Source of the DNA: Mactra quadrangularis
Lineage: Eukaryota; Mollusca; Bivalvia; Venerida; Mactridae
Reading direction: 5' to 3'
DNA: 64,000 nucleotides
Assembly: GCA_025267735.1 (NCBI GenBank)
Contig: CM046294.1
Location: 34,007,222 to 34,071,221, forward strand
The translations under genes and the position numbers were made by a program. The notes under the pieces were generated by a model. The model was not told the origin of the DNA and did no database searches. It saw nothing but the letters and a program-made list of their open reading frames with translations. Positions 14,392 through 27,989 of the stretch are shown one piece after another (positions within the stretch are counted from its first letter, which is position 1; each line of letters starts with the position of its first letter).

Positions 14392-14404
14392 GTGTTACAG
14401 TTGA
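14392..14404. repeat. Target-site duplication of minus-strand SINE (left)
   Basis: GTGTTACAGTTGA occurs here and again, identical over 13 bp, at 14720-14732. The two copies bracket the SINE exactly. Confidence 0.9.
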
Positions 14405-14719
14405 TTTTGTTTGTTTGTTTTTGTTAGGTTTAACGCCGAGTCAACACATTGTAAAGGTCACATAACGGCGGTCAGTCAACCTACTCACTCCTGGAAACGC
14501 TAAAGCTTTGGATTTAGCTGGTAACCAACTACTAAGCACATACTTTCGCCAAGGACTGACAACTTCCGTACATAATTAAAAATCATTGGTAGGAGGGAGA
14601 ATGGCCGTAGAAATAATTTCATGACCAAGCTCCACAAAAGAATGCCGCGCCCAGGAATCGAAACCATGATCACTCGATCAGTAGACTTGCGTGCTACCAA
14701 CTTAGCTAGCCGGGCGGCT
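14405..14719 (-). mobile_element. tRNA-derived SINE (family A), full length
   Basis: Read on the minus strand, the element begins at 14719 with a tRNA-like head (GCCGCCCGGCTAGCTAAG). Box A-like (TAGCTAAGTTGGTAGC) and box B-like (GGTTTCGATTCC) RNA polymerase III promoter blocks follow. A body of about 200 bp comes next, then a 3' end with the GGCGTTAAACC box and an AAACAAACAAAC tail at 14405-14425. Perfect 13-bp target-site duplications flank it, so the insertion is complete and fairly young. It is non-coding; frames across it are fortuitous. It shares its body with 21532-21837 and 55763-55892. Confidence 0.92.
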
Positions 14720-14732
14720 GTGTTACAGTTGA
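14720..14732. repeat. Target-site duplication of minus-strand SINE (right)
   Basis: Second copy of GTGTTACAGTTGA, identical to 14392-14404. Confidence 0.9.
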
Positions 14733-15228
14733 ATATAAGCGAAAAGGCCAGAAACTGGTCAAGATTCAGAAGTTACATAACTTACCAATACTTTAGCAGA
14801 TTAATGGCGGATCTTAATCGAATGTTGAAACGGAATTAGCAATGATATTTTTATGAATTGTTGATCAAGACTACTTGATACTGTCAGATTTTTTTAACTA
14901 TGGGACTATTTATTCACGCGTTAAATTATGTAATAACCTAACTACATACCGCTGAGCTGAATCTGACTGCGCATGACCGTCGAATGTCGAATGTTGTGAT
15001 ACGTTTTAAAATATATTGCTTACAAAGACCTGAATTTCAAACCAATCATTGTCAAAATGAGGATTTTGATGTCCGTTTATTGCTCACCTTAGTATTGTTA
15101 ATATATACATGAATAAGAGTAAAATAAGAATCACGTAATGAATTTTTTTCATGATAACCCATGCTTAAACACATCCGAGTAATTATCTAGAAAAGCATCT
15201 GAACCAAGTTTGATGACAAAGGTTTTTA

Positions 15229-15480
15229 GGGTCGATAGCGCAGTTGGTAGCGCGCCGGGATTTGGAATCTCGTGCCCGAGGGGCAAAATAAAAGTATAAT
15301 ACCCTGCTATGTAAATTTGACAATAATGTTGATTTTCCTCCATTGATTAGATAATATGGAGAAGTTTCCGGCTTTGTAGAAGGGTAGGTGAGTACTGGTT
15401 ATAGACAATGGTCCAGGAAAGCTAGGTTAGTTGCGCTGGACTCCGTAAAATGACCTAAATTGTGTTGACACGGCGTTAAA
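15229..15480 (+). mobile_element. tRNA-like SINE (family B)
   Basis: The segment opens with a tRNA-like stretch, GGGTCGATAGCGCAGTTGGT followed by AGCGCG, which contains a good A box. The expected B box is degenerate. The body differs from SINE family A. The segment ends in GTTGACACGGCGTTAAA, the same type of 3' box as the family A SINE, but without a long AAAC tail. No target-site duplication was found. The call rests on head plus tail; an old, diverged copy is likely. Confidence 0.6.
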
Positions 15481-18400
15481 TCTAGTAAAAAATCTAGGTT
15501 ATTACATATATTGACTGTTTGACCTAGTTTTTGAGCCTATGTAAATAATATTCAAACTTAGCCTAAAGATCATCCAAACAAACTTTGAAACCAATTTGAA
15601 GGATATTTCGATGAAAAAATGTAGCCACTAGAGTGTTAACAAGTTTTTCTATTTATTTTTCCTGTTACCTGGTTTTCCATCTAAGATAACTCAAGTTCGA
15701 ACATATTGGAGACAAGCATTTTCACAAACAAATCATGAAATAAGACACAATGGGACCACTTCAGTGTTCAAAACAATTTTACGTACGATAAGAACTAAGT
15801 CGATACCGTAACGCTAGTGTATTAACAGAGCTGCGAAGGGAGCGTAGGATTGACATTGAAGACAAGTTCAAATAACAAAAATATATAAATGAACCATTAA
15901 ATAGGAATACTAATGGTTATATTCTTCGTTTAATTTGTTAAACAATATATGTACATGATTGAATAGAGTTAATTATTCTGACTGACGCTCAAATACATCT
16001 TGATGCGTGTCTACACAGGCTATGTTTTAGGAAGCAACAGCCTATTGACAATTAGTCACGTTCTTTCTAGTGATGCAATTACCTAAATTTAATATTTTGA
16101 TTTTTGGTTAATGACAAAAATGTAATATAGATTAACAGACAATTTTATAAAAACATTATGTTGGGCTAGTACGATAATAATTATACGATCAAGCTAGGGT
16201 CGTTGTTTTTGATACAAGAATAATCATCGTTCAAACATTTAAATCGTGTTATGAGGCTGTTGGATTAACATGAGACGGCATTTTTCAGTATCTTTGTTTC
16301 GTTATAAGACTTTTGGAAGGGTATATAATTATTTTGGTTTGCTAAATTAAAAGCGTTTTTCCAACCGCTTTTACCGCCCACTGGAACGCGTTGTGTGTCA
16401 AGATTCACAGTTGTTGCTTTCTAAAAATATTCGAAAGTATTTTTTAAACGAAATTTATTTTAATCGGAATGTTCCGAAGTCAAATGAATGCTCTAATGGA
16501 AAGCAGAAATGTAAAACGTTTTCAAAGAGATTACCAAAATGACATGTCAAAGTAAAAAACTACCAATACCAGCTTTCATTATAGCGTTTAAAATGCTTGC
16601 ATGAAATTATAGTCAACTTTAGGTGCTAGCAACTTGATGTATCGTTAGAATGTCCTTACTAGCTTCAGACGATGTAGCATTTGATATGTATAACATTTAT
16701 TGTTTCGATCAATATTACGACGCCTTCATATATCTTCAATACATATGATACAATGACTGTTATGTCAATTTGCTTTGTTTCAAACATATGACATTCTTGG
16801 AAATGTTAATATTTTACATAAGTACGTTTCTAGGCTAAAGTATAGCAATACAATCCAGTTTTCCAACATTGAGTATGTAATAGAAGAAATTTGATTTTGT
16901 GTCATTGATTTTTTTAAATTTCTTTCGGGGAATATAATATAAGAGTGTGCATTTAAGAACTTCCCAGGGGACACTTTCTGATAGCTACAAATAATAATAT
17001 CCACATACATATTATATTTAAACGTATTTTTATTCTGAAGTTATGCAATATTATGTTCTTAGGTTTATCATATACATACAATGTACATATATATTTAATA
17101 AAGATACAAAACCATTGAATAATATATTTTGTTTATAGCAAAATGTCTGATATGTTTTGTTGCTTTTAGGAGTAGGAATAGATATGTTAATAACATGGTG
17201 ATTACACTTATTTTACATACAAGCAACATGTTTCAAGTGCATTGTGAAAGTTAGCATAATACGACATTTAATTAATCACAGCCTCGCAACATATGTAAGG
17301 AACAGGTTATTCTAAAATTGATATATAAATTCTTACATTTTCCTTGAACCTTGCTATTTAGCCACATAAATTTAAAACAATTCTCCGTTTTTGCTGGATA
17401 ATTTTCCTTGAGATATTTATTAAAGAACAGTTGATATGATTGATTAAGTTGTGAAGTGTCATGATAGGCGATTGAAGATAATAATTATGACAAACTCCAG
17501 ATCAAACGTTGATCAACATTTTGATAAAATACAACATTAATATAAATCTTTCTTTCCTCTCATATATTCCATCTTAACCATGACTTTAATGCCTTAGCAA
17601 TTATTCATCCTGTTATAGTGTTTATGAAATTAAAATTGTTACAACGTTAATTATAAAATAACGGTAAATTATCAAGACAAGTTCTTCAAAAAGCTAATGC
17701 TAATTTTGCTTACAAGTAACAACAAAATGTGTGGACAACAATGTTCAAACCTTTCTTTTAATCACTACTGTATTATACCAGGGTTATCGAAACAACTAGT
17801 TCTCCTTTTTATATATAAATATACTTGTAATTTGTTTTTACCAGATTCTTTCTGAGTTCAAATAATTTCCAGTTTCCATGATCTATGTCATATAAACGTT
17901 ATATCATTTAATTGTATCAGGGATAAACATCAGGATAATAATATGATTGTCACCATGGCAACTAATAATATTGCACTGATTGAACATTTCTATAGTGCCA
18001 CAATCTTTGGATATGAAGATGAAGGAAAATTGATCTACATCATGCGTAGTGATTTCATTCTGAAAGTATTATGAAGTAAATCAGCATGATCTCGTATATT
18101 TATTTTTCTCTGCGGTCATGTTTGTTTTTGTAAACAATGTTCCACTAATAATGGCATAAACAATCAAATCAAGACGTCGTTCCTGAAACTATTGAACTGT
18201 TTTCCCCAATTATTATGTGCTGTCCACAAACCACTAATAAAACGCACTTCGCCAATTATTATAATATAGATAATGAAACATTATATTTAAACAAACTTAA
18301 ATCAAATTCAAAACGTTCCATTTGATTTCTTTCTGCGTGTAGATGAAATACAAAAAAAAAACTAACAATAATATTGCCTTGATAATAACAAAGCAAATAG

Positions 18401-19719
18401 TTTGTATCATGAGATTGTTCCATGGATGCATTGAGCTAAACATAGAACACTAACCCACATTTATTGTATTGCACCAAATTAAGAATGATAAAACAAGTTA
18501 ATCAGACATCGCGATGTCTTTATACCACACTATAAGGTACTTATGTAATCATTTATGTCTGGTCACTGGCGTCTGTAATCATGGTTTTACGTATGCTTTT
18601 ATTGGTAATAAGTGTAATGAATCATTGATATAGATAACATTTGTACACGAATGTTATCATTTAACCCAGATATTTCGTTCTGAAGGTTTAATGTTATCAT
18701 GCTATCATGAAAATCAAAATGGTAGAAAAAACCTGACTTTATGACTTTTATTTGGACTGCCTCGCCTCTGTTTGCGAAAACGTTGTGCATAAAATGTATC
18801 CACATCTTTGATAAATGTAGATATAAGTGCGAACTACTAGAAATGTTATATGCTTTTCTACGGCAATATTAATATATACATTCTGTAATGAGGATAACCT
18901 ATTAGGACAAAGTTAGAGCAGTCTGGTGAAAAAAGGTATTTTTCTAGTGAAAAACCCATGATTTATTTCATAAATCCATTACTAAATGATATATTGAGCA
19001 TTAAAGAGATCAGAAAAAGTCTATTAACTTAACGAAGTATGATGTATATCTCATCTTAATGAGGCTCGGTGTATTTAATGAACTATAACTTGATGCAATA
19101 TATAGTTGTTGACATCTTACATTTAACAGTATGTTATATTACTGTCTGTGTGTCTAGTATAGGCACAGTAAGATTTGACCAGCAATTGGCGAAATGGTAT
19201 TAACATTATCAACAAAAGAAAGAGACATTCGTTTATACCGAAATATTGAGCAAACACTGATCTTTTAACATGTTGTGGGTGTATATCAGAGCATCGATTA
19301 CATTTATCCCTTATTTCGATTGACAAATACATGTAGTACGCAGCATTATTCGCAAAATGCTTAAAATACATTTTACAAACGCCAGTGGGTCACTTAAAGG
19401 TATCGGATCCTGAAACTATTAAAATCTAATTTAGATTGTCAGTTTTCCAATCTCGTAAACTGAACATTTGAACATTTTTTTCTTTTCAAATACATCATCA
19501 AGTCGAGATGAAATAATAAGAACTTATTGCTACTGGACAACTACTTACACTCTAATATACATTAATTATTTTACACATTACTTCAATACCATGTTATCAT
19601 ACTGAGAAGTCCGAATTTGTTTTGAGAATAAATGCTAATGATATATTTCCTCTCTAGTCTACTCAATAAAGAAGAAAATATTGTGTCCATTTGTAATGTT
19701 TATAATCAGATCAACAATA
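15481..19719. other. Gene-free AT-rich stretch
   Basis: No gene or RNA is supported. Only short AT-driven frames and small hairpins (for example an AAGCG...CGCTT pair near 16350-16371) are visible. Confidence 0.4.
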
Positions 19720-19880
19720 TAAAGTGTTTGCTATTATACTGGCAATTAATTGTCTTGTCCAGATGAAGTGATATGAGAGATACAAAATGCTCATTCAATC
19801 GACTAAGTATTGATAAAAAGCAATTTATAGCAATGATGAGATCAACTTCACTGGAAATATAATTGATTTCTTTTTTATTT
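19720..19880. repeat. Dispersed repeat family E, copy 1
   Basis: This aligns in the same orientation to 55420-55575. Shared blocks include GTGTTTGCTAT, AATTAATTGTCT and AAATGCTCATTCAAT, plus a GAGATCAA block. The element is non-coding and its class is unknown. Confidence 0.6.
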
Positions 19881-21204
19881 ATCCTACAATAATGCTTTGC
19901 AATGGTTGGATTTTTTTAAACTGCTTTTCAATTTTTTGTCTGATCACGCATCCGTTATTATAACCACAATTAATAATGTGACACGGAAAATCTTGTTTGT
20001 TATTTGCCTATTAAATATTACCAATAAGAAAATACTGGCACATTTACTCAAATAACTTAAAAATTTAATTTTAATTTGTATTTGTGTGTTTTAATTTGCA
20101 TATAAAAATCCCGTCTAATACTTATTAAGATCAAATATTGTGTATTAGTAAAAACAAATCGATACATTCTGCCTGAGCTGAACAGTATTAATGTGTGTTG
20201 ATATTTCGTACATAATTATGCAAGTAATTAAAACCACACATATGTATATTTTCTCTTTTTCAACGTTCAAACCAGTTATAAATTAGTCAATCAACAAAAA
20301 GTCCAAACCTAAGTTTTTAGACCTTCCTAATTCTTCAATAACCGACTTTTTTTAATCAAATTTTATTGAAATGGAAAATATCATTTGAACCTATACATCA
20401 TAAAACACAAATTCATACCGCTAAGAATTACAGTCTTGTTTATCTTATATAATTAAAAACATTGACCTAAGACGATATACACAACTTATATAACGAGTGC
20501 ATATACGTCAAAATGTGTAGTTTCCGTCTCGTGCTGTGTGTTAAAGTCAATGTGACGATCAATTTCCACCAACTATACTATTAACATTGGTTATAAAGAG
20601 CACAAAAGTAAACCAATAGATTTAAGCTTCTGGGTGAATGACTCGTAAAAAAGACAATAGTGTCATTCTTATAAAATTATCAAGACTCAAAGGAAAATAT
20701 GAAAAAGGGTCAAGCATTGTTTTTACAAGAAATGTCAGAAGAAGTACGAAATATTTCAGCTGACGCCTGGTCGTATTAAACAGCGTTTGTATAACAAAAA
20801 GCTGATAGCCGGGCAGGTGTTAAATTGTATTCAGGGGAGATTTTATGCTAATTTTAGTTGCAACTTAATATGACTGGATCACACTAATTAAAATGTTAAA
20901 ACATTCTATTAAATATATAATAATATACAGGCAAACCAACGACGATCTTTACAAAGAGACAAAAAATAAGTATTGTTAGGTACGGGTGTGACTTTGTATA
21001 AATGATGTTTATAAATGCTCTTTATATGCTTTATACTCTGGCTGTTTGCCATATTAACTACTATATTGAACGACAAAGTTACTCGTTAAGATCAAAAATA
21101 GCAACATAATTTATATTGGTATTACATGTACCCATTGATTTTAGAAAAAATGTAGAATAACTAAGAGTTAGAACAGTCGTTTTATACTAAGTTTTGTTCT
21201 AAAG

Positions 21205-21410
21205 TCGTTGTACATGCAGATTCTGTCTACCTTAGATGACAGTCATTAGGAATAGTATTTTATAAAGGAAGCAATTAATAAACGTGTCACTCTCCCAGTA
21301 GACACATCCATTTAGATCCAACATTTTTCTTGGACCGTGGTATTGTTGTACAATTACGTTCTGTCAAGTTTGATACTGATTGATTTCAACATCTGATCTA
21401 AAATAGTTAC
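21205..21410. repeat. Dispersed repeat family F, copy 1
   Basis: This aligns in the same orientation to 40886-41085. Shared blocks include GAAGCAATT, TTGTTGTACAATTA, GTTCTGTCAAGTTT and ATACTGATTGATTT, with about 75-80% similarity judged by eye. It is non-coding and of unknown class. Confidence 0.65.
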
Positions 21411-21520
21411 TACCATGCTTTTCTAAATGTTTATCGACTTCAACGTATACACGACTTAGGTATAAGTGTAGTATTTCAATCTGAGTTGTACAAGCAACTA
21501 GTTTTTCTATTAATCGCAAT

Positions 21521-21531
21521 AACAATGCAGA
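21521..21531. repeat. Target-site duplication of plus-strand SINE (left)
   Basis: AACAATGCAGA here matches AACAATGTAGA at 21838-21848 in 10 of 11 positions, directly flanking the SINE. Confidence 0.75.
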
Positions 21532-21837
21532 AGCCGCCCGGCTAGCTCAGTTTGTAGCACGCAAGTCTACTGATCGAGGGACCGTGGATTCGATTCCCGG
21601 GCGGGCATTCTTTCGTGGAGCTTGGTTATGAAATTATTTCTACGGCCATTCTCCCTCTTACCAATGGTTTTAATTATGTAAAGCAGTTGTCAGTCACTGA
21701 CGAAAGTAAGCGCTTAGTAGTTGGTTAACAGCTAAATCCAGAGATTTAGCCTTTCCAGGAGGAGAGAGTAGGTTGACTGACCGACGTTATATGACCAATA
21801 CAATGTGTTGCTACGGCGTTAAACCAACCAACAAACA
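21532..21837 (+). mobile_element. tRNA-derived SINE (family A), full length
   Basis: The head (GCCGCCCGGCTAGCTCAG) carries an A box (TAGCTCAGTTTGTAGC) and a B box (GATTCGATTCCC), the internal promoter of RNA polymerase III SINEs. The body matches the minus-strand copy at 14405-14719 throughout. The 3' end reads TATGACC, then TGTGTTG, then CGGCGTTAAACC, and finishes in AACCAACAAACAAAC. An 11-bp near-perfect target-site duplication flanks it. It is a non-autonomous retroposon that encodes no protein and needs LINE machinery in trans. Confidence 0.92.
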
Positions 21838-21848
21838 AACAATGTAGA
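21838..21848. repeat. Target-site duplication of plus-strand SINE (right)
   Basis: AACAATGTAGA, one base different from 21521-21531. Its first bases overlap the AAAC-type tail, so the boundary is approximate. Confidence 0.75.
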
Positions 21849-23019
21849 TGTTGATGGAATTTTGATAGATAATTACAAATGCATTATATAGTTTTACGTT
21901 CACATTTATTTTAATATTTTATATTTTTTATTTTTAATACATTTATCATATAATATATTTGTTACTTAACAACATCAAATATTAAGTAATTAGTATCACA
22001 AAAGGTCTGTATAATTGCGTTTAATAAGGTATCAATATTATTAATAGAAACACAATTTTATTTGTGTAACCAATTTCTACAATATTTGCTAATTTATCTG
22101 TTGTATTTATTATGATAAACATACCTGATAGACATACCTAAGCTGTTAAATCTACCGTCATTTGTTTTCTTACCATGACCTTTTTATATATTACTATGTT
22201 AAACTTGTTTATCAAACACTATGTATCAAATACCTAGTTAGACTGGTGTAAATCGAACAGCCAAACATAGTTAAAAGTATATATATTGGGCTGACTCAAA
22301 TTCTTAATCCTTTGTATAAATCCTAGACATTGTATGAAGTGTATGTAATCCTTGTAATGACAGTCGAATACTCCACATGTTTCCCTGTTTCACTCTTCAT
22401 TATCATGCTTACAGATAAAAAAAATAATCCAATAAACAATTCCATCTTCAAGTTGATGACCGGTGAAGTATTTAAATCAATGCAGTGCATCCTCTAATTG
22501 CATTATCCATTTATCAATAAATAAAAAATAATTATTGTACTCCTTTTAATAAATTCAATGGTTTTGTTTTAATCAGAATTCTAAGACGCTCGAAACAAAA
22601 ATCCATTATGTCAAGCTTCTATGCATAAAAACTCCAGAATTCCGGCACAGTTTTGGTACCTATATAAACGATATATCGTATATGTAAAAGTTGTCGTTCT
22701 TTGACGGTCAAATGTTTTACTTTCTTATCGCTCCCCTCTCCCTATTCTCTCTCTTCCTCCCTCTAGAAGTGTTAATATTATATATATATATACATGTTCT
22801 TTTGTTTTATATATTTCTATTTATAAACTGTACATATAATTCGCTGATATTCAATAAGATGAAACAATTAATGTTCCATGTGTTACTGAGTAAATACAAA
22901 TAGACTGTGAATTGAATTAGTACGCAAAAGTTGTATGCTGTGTGTGGGCACTTGGGACAAAAAGATTTTTAAAATATACATAAGTATGTGTTCATACTGA
23001 TCTCAATGTACCCCAAAAT

Positions 23020-23990
23020 GTAACATACGTTACTGTCGCCACCTCATTTTTCTGCCTTTGAATGCAGAGTACAAAAATAGGCTCATCAAGTAGTCTTAAT
23101 ACACTTGTCTTTTAACACATACAACGTTCCTGCATGTAAGAATAATAATTTCATCTTAGTCCTCAGAAATAGTCTTAATAATAATTTCATCTTAGTCCTC
23201 AAAAATATAAATGCAACAGAGTCGATCTCTTGACCAATGGCAAACCCACGAGGATGTAATTTTGGTGACAAATGAAAAAAATAAGTCAAATAAGTGTGCC
23301 AGTACCTCATGAAAGGTTTGGAGAAAGATTCAATTTTTACGTCATTTGCATATTTAAGTGAATTGTTTTGTAAACATTAAACATGATTCAACTGTTTTGA
23401 TGTTTTTGAGACTAATTCGTTACCTTTTAAACTCTTAATTTTAAATATGTTTTAATATAATTTTGAAGGCATCCCTATTAACAGCATAGATATGACATAG
23501 TACAGAGACAATATTAAGAGCTACCATTAAATGTTTTAAACTGTTGTACTGTGTTTGACTGATACTATTGGAACAGGATAGTTTAAACAGTGTTGTTGTA
23601 ACATACGTTACTATTTAGTTATGTTTTTGAGACGTTCATAATAATGAATTTTTCAGTAAAGTATACAAACTATTAAAATATATTTAGTAATGTTGACTTT
23701 CACGGCTATTATACTTAAGTTTACTTTGATATTTGTTCCAACTTTAGACAGTTATTGCAATGAGTGTATCAATGTTTATGCATGTATTTCTTTTATTTTC
23801 CAAAAGTTGATATAAAATTAAAGTCATATTTAAGCGATTTTGTGTCTTGCATTTATCATTTTTGTTGTATGTATTTCCTGTACCAACCCCCCTTCCTTCT
23901 TAAAATGCTTAAATCATAATTAAAAATACAAATGCAGACCAATCAAATAAAAGTTTTATTAGTGTGGTCCGTATAGAAACATACGTTACT
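23020..23990 (+). repeat. Three copies of AACATACGTTACT
   Basis: The 13-mer AACATACGTTACT ends at 23034, 23612 and 23990, always on the plus strand. Two of the copies are preceded by GT, giving GTAACATACGTTAC with 5-bp inverted ends. Spacings are 578 and 378 bp. A 13-mer would not be expected three times in 1 kb by chance. The sequence between copies shows no clear homology by eye. Confidence 0.5.
23141..23206. repeat. 36-bp tandem duplication
   Basis: AATAATAATTTCATCTTAGT begins at 23141 and again at 23177, with the following CCTCARAAAT also repeated. This gives about 1.8 units of a 36-bp period. Confidence 0.85.
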
Positions 23991-26900
23991 ATAGCAAATA
24001 GGTTTTTGTATTTAAATATGTGTAACATTTTATTTAGTCGGAGATTGTTGACACCCTTGCACTACATTAAGCCTCATACACACAGCAAATTATAAAATTA
24101 GTCAAAACAAAAACAAACAAAACTTTTATTTTTGTCATTTTTCAAATCTTAAATGTTCCATCTTATTGAATAACAGCGAATTACTCATGTTTCATGAATC
24201 ATCATTTGAGGTACAAAGGTTTGTTCAGTTCTGTCTAAAATATTTTGTTTTCTAATGCGATTATCTTGCATTGCCGATAATTCATGAATATATATTTTTT
24301 CTATCTACATGATCAAATCCAGTAAATGGAATTACTTATTTGACGCCTTTCATGTTTTGAATTCATATAAAGGATTGACAGTTTGATGAAGAGGATCATC
24401 AACTATACATTTTGTGTTCTCAATTCCTACAAGTACATACCAATTTGATATGTTGGAAATATTACTGTGTTACAATACATTTCACCACGATAGTAAACCA
24501 GAGATAACTGTTATTTTATCAATAAACATTAGACATTCAAACGAAACATTTTGCTCTGATTTACAAGGTTAAAATTCTTACAAAATGTTTTTCATGATGT
24601 TTTAGACGGTTTATTTTTAAGTGTATTATGATTTCATTTTGTTTGATCATGTTTCAAGATTATGTTTGATCTTGATTTTTGTCAACATTTAATAGAGTGG
24701 ATTTAAACGTTGTCGTCTTGAATGGCTTCATGGCATATTTAACATACATGATATAATACATTTAAGTATAACACTCATGTTTATTCATGATTTTCAAAAT
24801 GATGATACGCTATCATATCATTTACATTTTTATTCAAATATTGCGTGAAGTATCACATTCTGGCATTTTAATGTCATATACACATCACTTTATTATGTAC
24901 ATACATGAACAATGACTCCCAGCACAATATATTTTGACACTTTTTTGGTAAATTGGTTTACATACTCGTATGTTTGTACTTTTAAGATATAGCCTATCTA
25001 CTGTATAATTATTCTGATTCTGTAGTGCCTATATCATTGAGATCTGTACACTTAAGCATCAGTAGATTTAACATAATCAGATAAGGATGATAGAAGGTCA
25101 CTTCTCAAAAGCAGTACCAAATAGCAGCTTTGATCGCAAGTATACAATAACTAGTGCCAATGAATATGTGCCATATTCGTGACACTATGTACATATGTAC
25201 AAGATGTGTCTAGTGACAAATGAATAAATGGCGTGATTACTTAAATAGTATGTTGCATGAGGTAGAGTCAACAATGACATTATATAAACATGAATAATGT
25301 AAACGTTGTCATAAAAATATATTAGGAGAGAAAATATTACACTCCCAGTATCCATTGCCAGCGACAAGGTGGGCGCTGATTTATCATGCAATGTCAATGT
25401 ATATGCAAATATTTTAAAACTTTACAGAGACAAGAATGTGGACACAAAATGTTTTTGAAACTGTTAAGTGTGAGAAAAAAAAATGGTTTTGCTTGTTGTC
25501 AAATAGCGTGTGAATATTATAAACGTGTGCAAAGCTTCCATAATGTTCATGTTTTATAATGCCAAGATTATATCCATATTCATATCCCTGACATTATTAG
25601 GAAATGCAAAAAGTACATATATATTGTTTTAGAATAGAAGTCAATTGTAGTCATATATACTCGTATATTTCCGGCTACCACGATTTGGTGTATATAGGCG
25701 ATTGTTACACAAATATATTACCATGGTATGTAATAGTGTTGAGATATTTTAACATCGTTTCCTCTTCATTCCATCGCTCATCAAATTAGTCTCAAATACA
25801 AATTGTATTGAATGTACAAAACTACATTAATCCCTAAATTTGTGACATGCACTCAACGCATCATGAGAAGATGTTGCTAGTTTTAAAGCATACAGTATTT
25901 GTACATGACTAACTTCAACGCTAAATGATACATTTGCATAGTTGATGCCACTTTAATGTACGCCGCTGTATAACGACTGAAAACAACATATCGACTGATT
26001 TCCAAAATGTTTAATTACTATCAAATCTAACCATGTGTCCATTTGGTACTTGCAGAAATATGACACCCAGTAATATTCTGCTATCATCTCTAACTCAGAA
26101 TTATACCAGTATAACTAAATGAACTCCTTTCACAGTCGCTACAGTTATCTTATCGTTTTACAAATTGTGCAAAAAGTTGTCAATAACATGCTGACCCGTC
26201 TGATATTCTAAAACAACCAAAACACCGGTCCGATACTAAAATCATTTTGCAGATTTTGTGCTAAACCTGACATGTTAATTTGGTATGTAGTCGTCAAACG
26301 ATATCGTTGGACAATGATACTATGTATCAGCATAAAATATCTTAGTTAAAACATCTTATTCTACATACTCGCTGATTATGAAAATAGAAATATCGCGATA
26401 ATTACCGTCAGTATCATTATCAAGAAGTACGATACTCAAAAGACATACATATCAATCCAGTTATCAAAAAAGTACATAAAGATAAACTTGTATACTACGT
26501 TTTTGTAAGTCACTTTACAGAACTTATTGTCATTTTTCACAGTATTTATACCGTTCTGTAAATAAAAATGTATGTATGCTTTTTTGCAGGAATAATGGAT
26601 TTTAGGATTTTTTATGATAAAGAATGGTTGTACGCTCGTAAAGTAAAACAACTCTATCGATTATTTGTTCTTAAAGCATATATATACTTATTTTAAAAAT
26701 GTGCAGACGATGTAATTTTGTCCGATCTAGTTGATAATAAACACAACCACTTGGAAGTATGACTGAACAAAACAAACTAATCAACCAAGAAATCTATATA
26801 TAAATACTAGCACAGTGTCTTAACATTATCAAAAGCACATGAACACGGTTTATTTCATAAATGATATGCTATCACTTGTCGTATTGCAAACACGATATGA

Positions 26901-27989
26901 TACTACTAATTAAACAAATAATACAACATGTATATGCTTGATTTTAAAACATCAATTATTGTGAAGTGCGGATGGTATACGCTAAAAGAGAATCAAGTAC
27001 CCATCAATACTGGTAATAAAGACACCAGCATCAGAGGGTGGAAATATGATGGATCAATGTATTTTAGATATTATCATGTATTTTAGCTATTTATCATGCT
27101 TTTGATTAATCGTAAGGCTATTAGTTATTATAAATGCTCCTTAATGCATTCCAACACAAAATTTGAAAACGTTCAAACAATGCAACCGACATTGATTAGT
27201 ATACACTTACCCAAAACGAAACACATCACATAAGTTTATGATCACATACTTTTTTGAATCCCATCAGTCTTTTACACAACAAGAGGTAATCACAAACAAT
27301 GATGCCCATGATACACGTGAAATTTTGTAGTATCAATCATCTCTCAATATCTATCAACGATGTGTGTACGTATATTACTGAAGACTACTAAAACACAATA
27401 CCTAAAGGCGAAATACTACACACTATTAGATAATCTTAGAAATATTGTTAAATAATAGCATGATCACAAGGACATATTGTCAAGCTATAGGGACTTATGT
27501 AGTTATTACTTTTATCATGCTTTAATATCTAAATGAAACACGTGACACTATAACTCCTGTTATAGTTCCAATGAGATGACTTGCAATCTTGACAATGTAC
27601 CATATATAAGTTTCATCTGACGAATGAACACAAGAGACACTGAGCAATGTGAGAAACAATACTTGTTATATGTTTATACTAAAAAGGCTAGATAAAGACA
27701 AAAATGTTTTCCTTTTTTTAATAACCTGTTTTGTCCATAAATTCTGTATACTTTTGACGGGAAGTCATAAGTATAGAGACAATAAGTAGAAACTAATGTG
27801 TAAGCTACTATCAACTAAGTCAACGTACAGCCCGATCTGTTTCGGACCATTTGTTTCTAATATCGTAGAATAATCGTACGATTGTTTGTAAATTAGGGCA
27901 CAGGTTTTAATATCTTAAACTTAAAATTCTTCATTTGATTAAATGTCTATTTCTACAGGTATATTACATATCCAATGGCAAAAGGAATC

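Larger units (their letters stand above)
21849..27989. other. Gene-free AT-rich stretch with small repeats
   Basis: No gene is supported. Two repeats in it are listed separately: a 36-bp tandem duplication at 23141 and three copies of a 13-mer between 23020 and 23990. A short (AT)n run lies near 22778, and TGTACATATGTACA near 25190 is a perfect 14-bp palindrome. Confidence 0.4.

Noticed and set aside
14500..14839. Frames across the minus-strand SINE as genes
   Set aside because: They lie within a tRNA-derived non-coding retroposon. The apparent peptides are translations of its head and body.
21534..21606. A functional tRNA gene at the SINE head
   Set aside because: A and B boxes are present, but the sequence continues directly into the SINE body and tail and is flanked by a target duplication.
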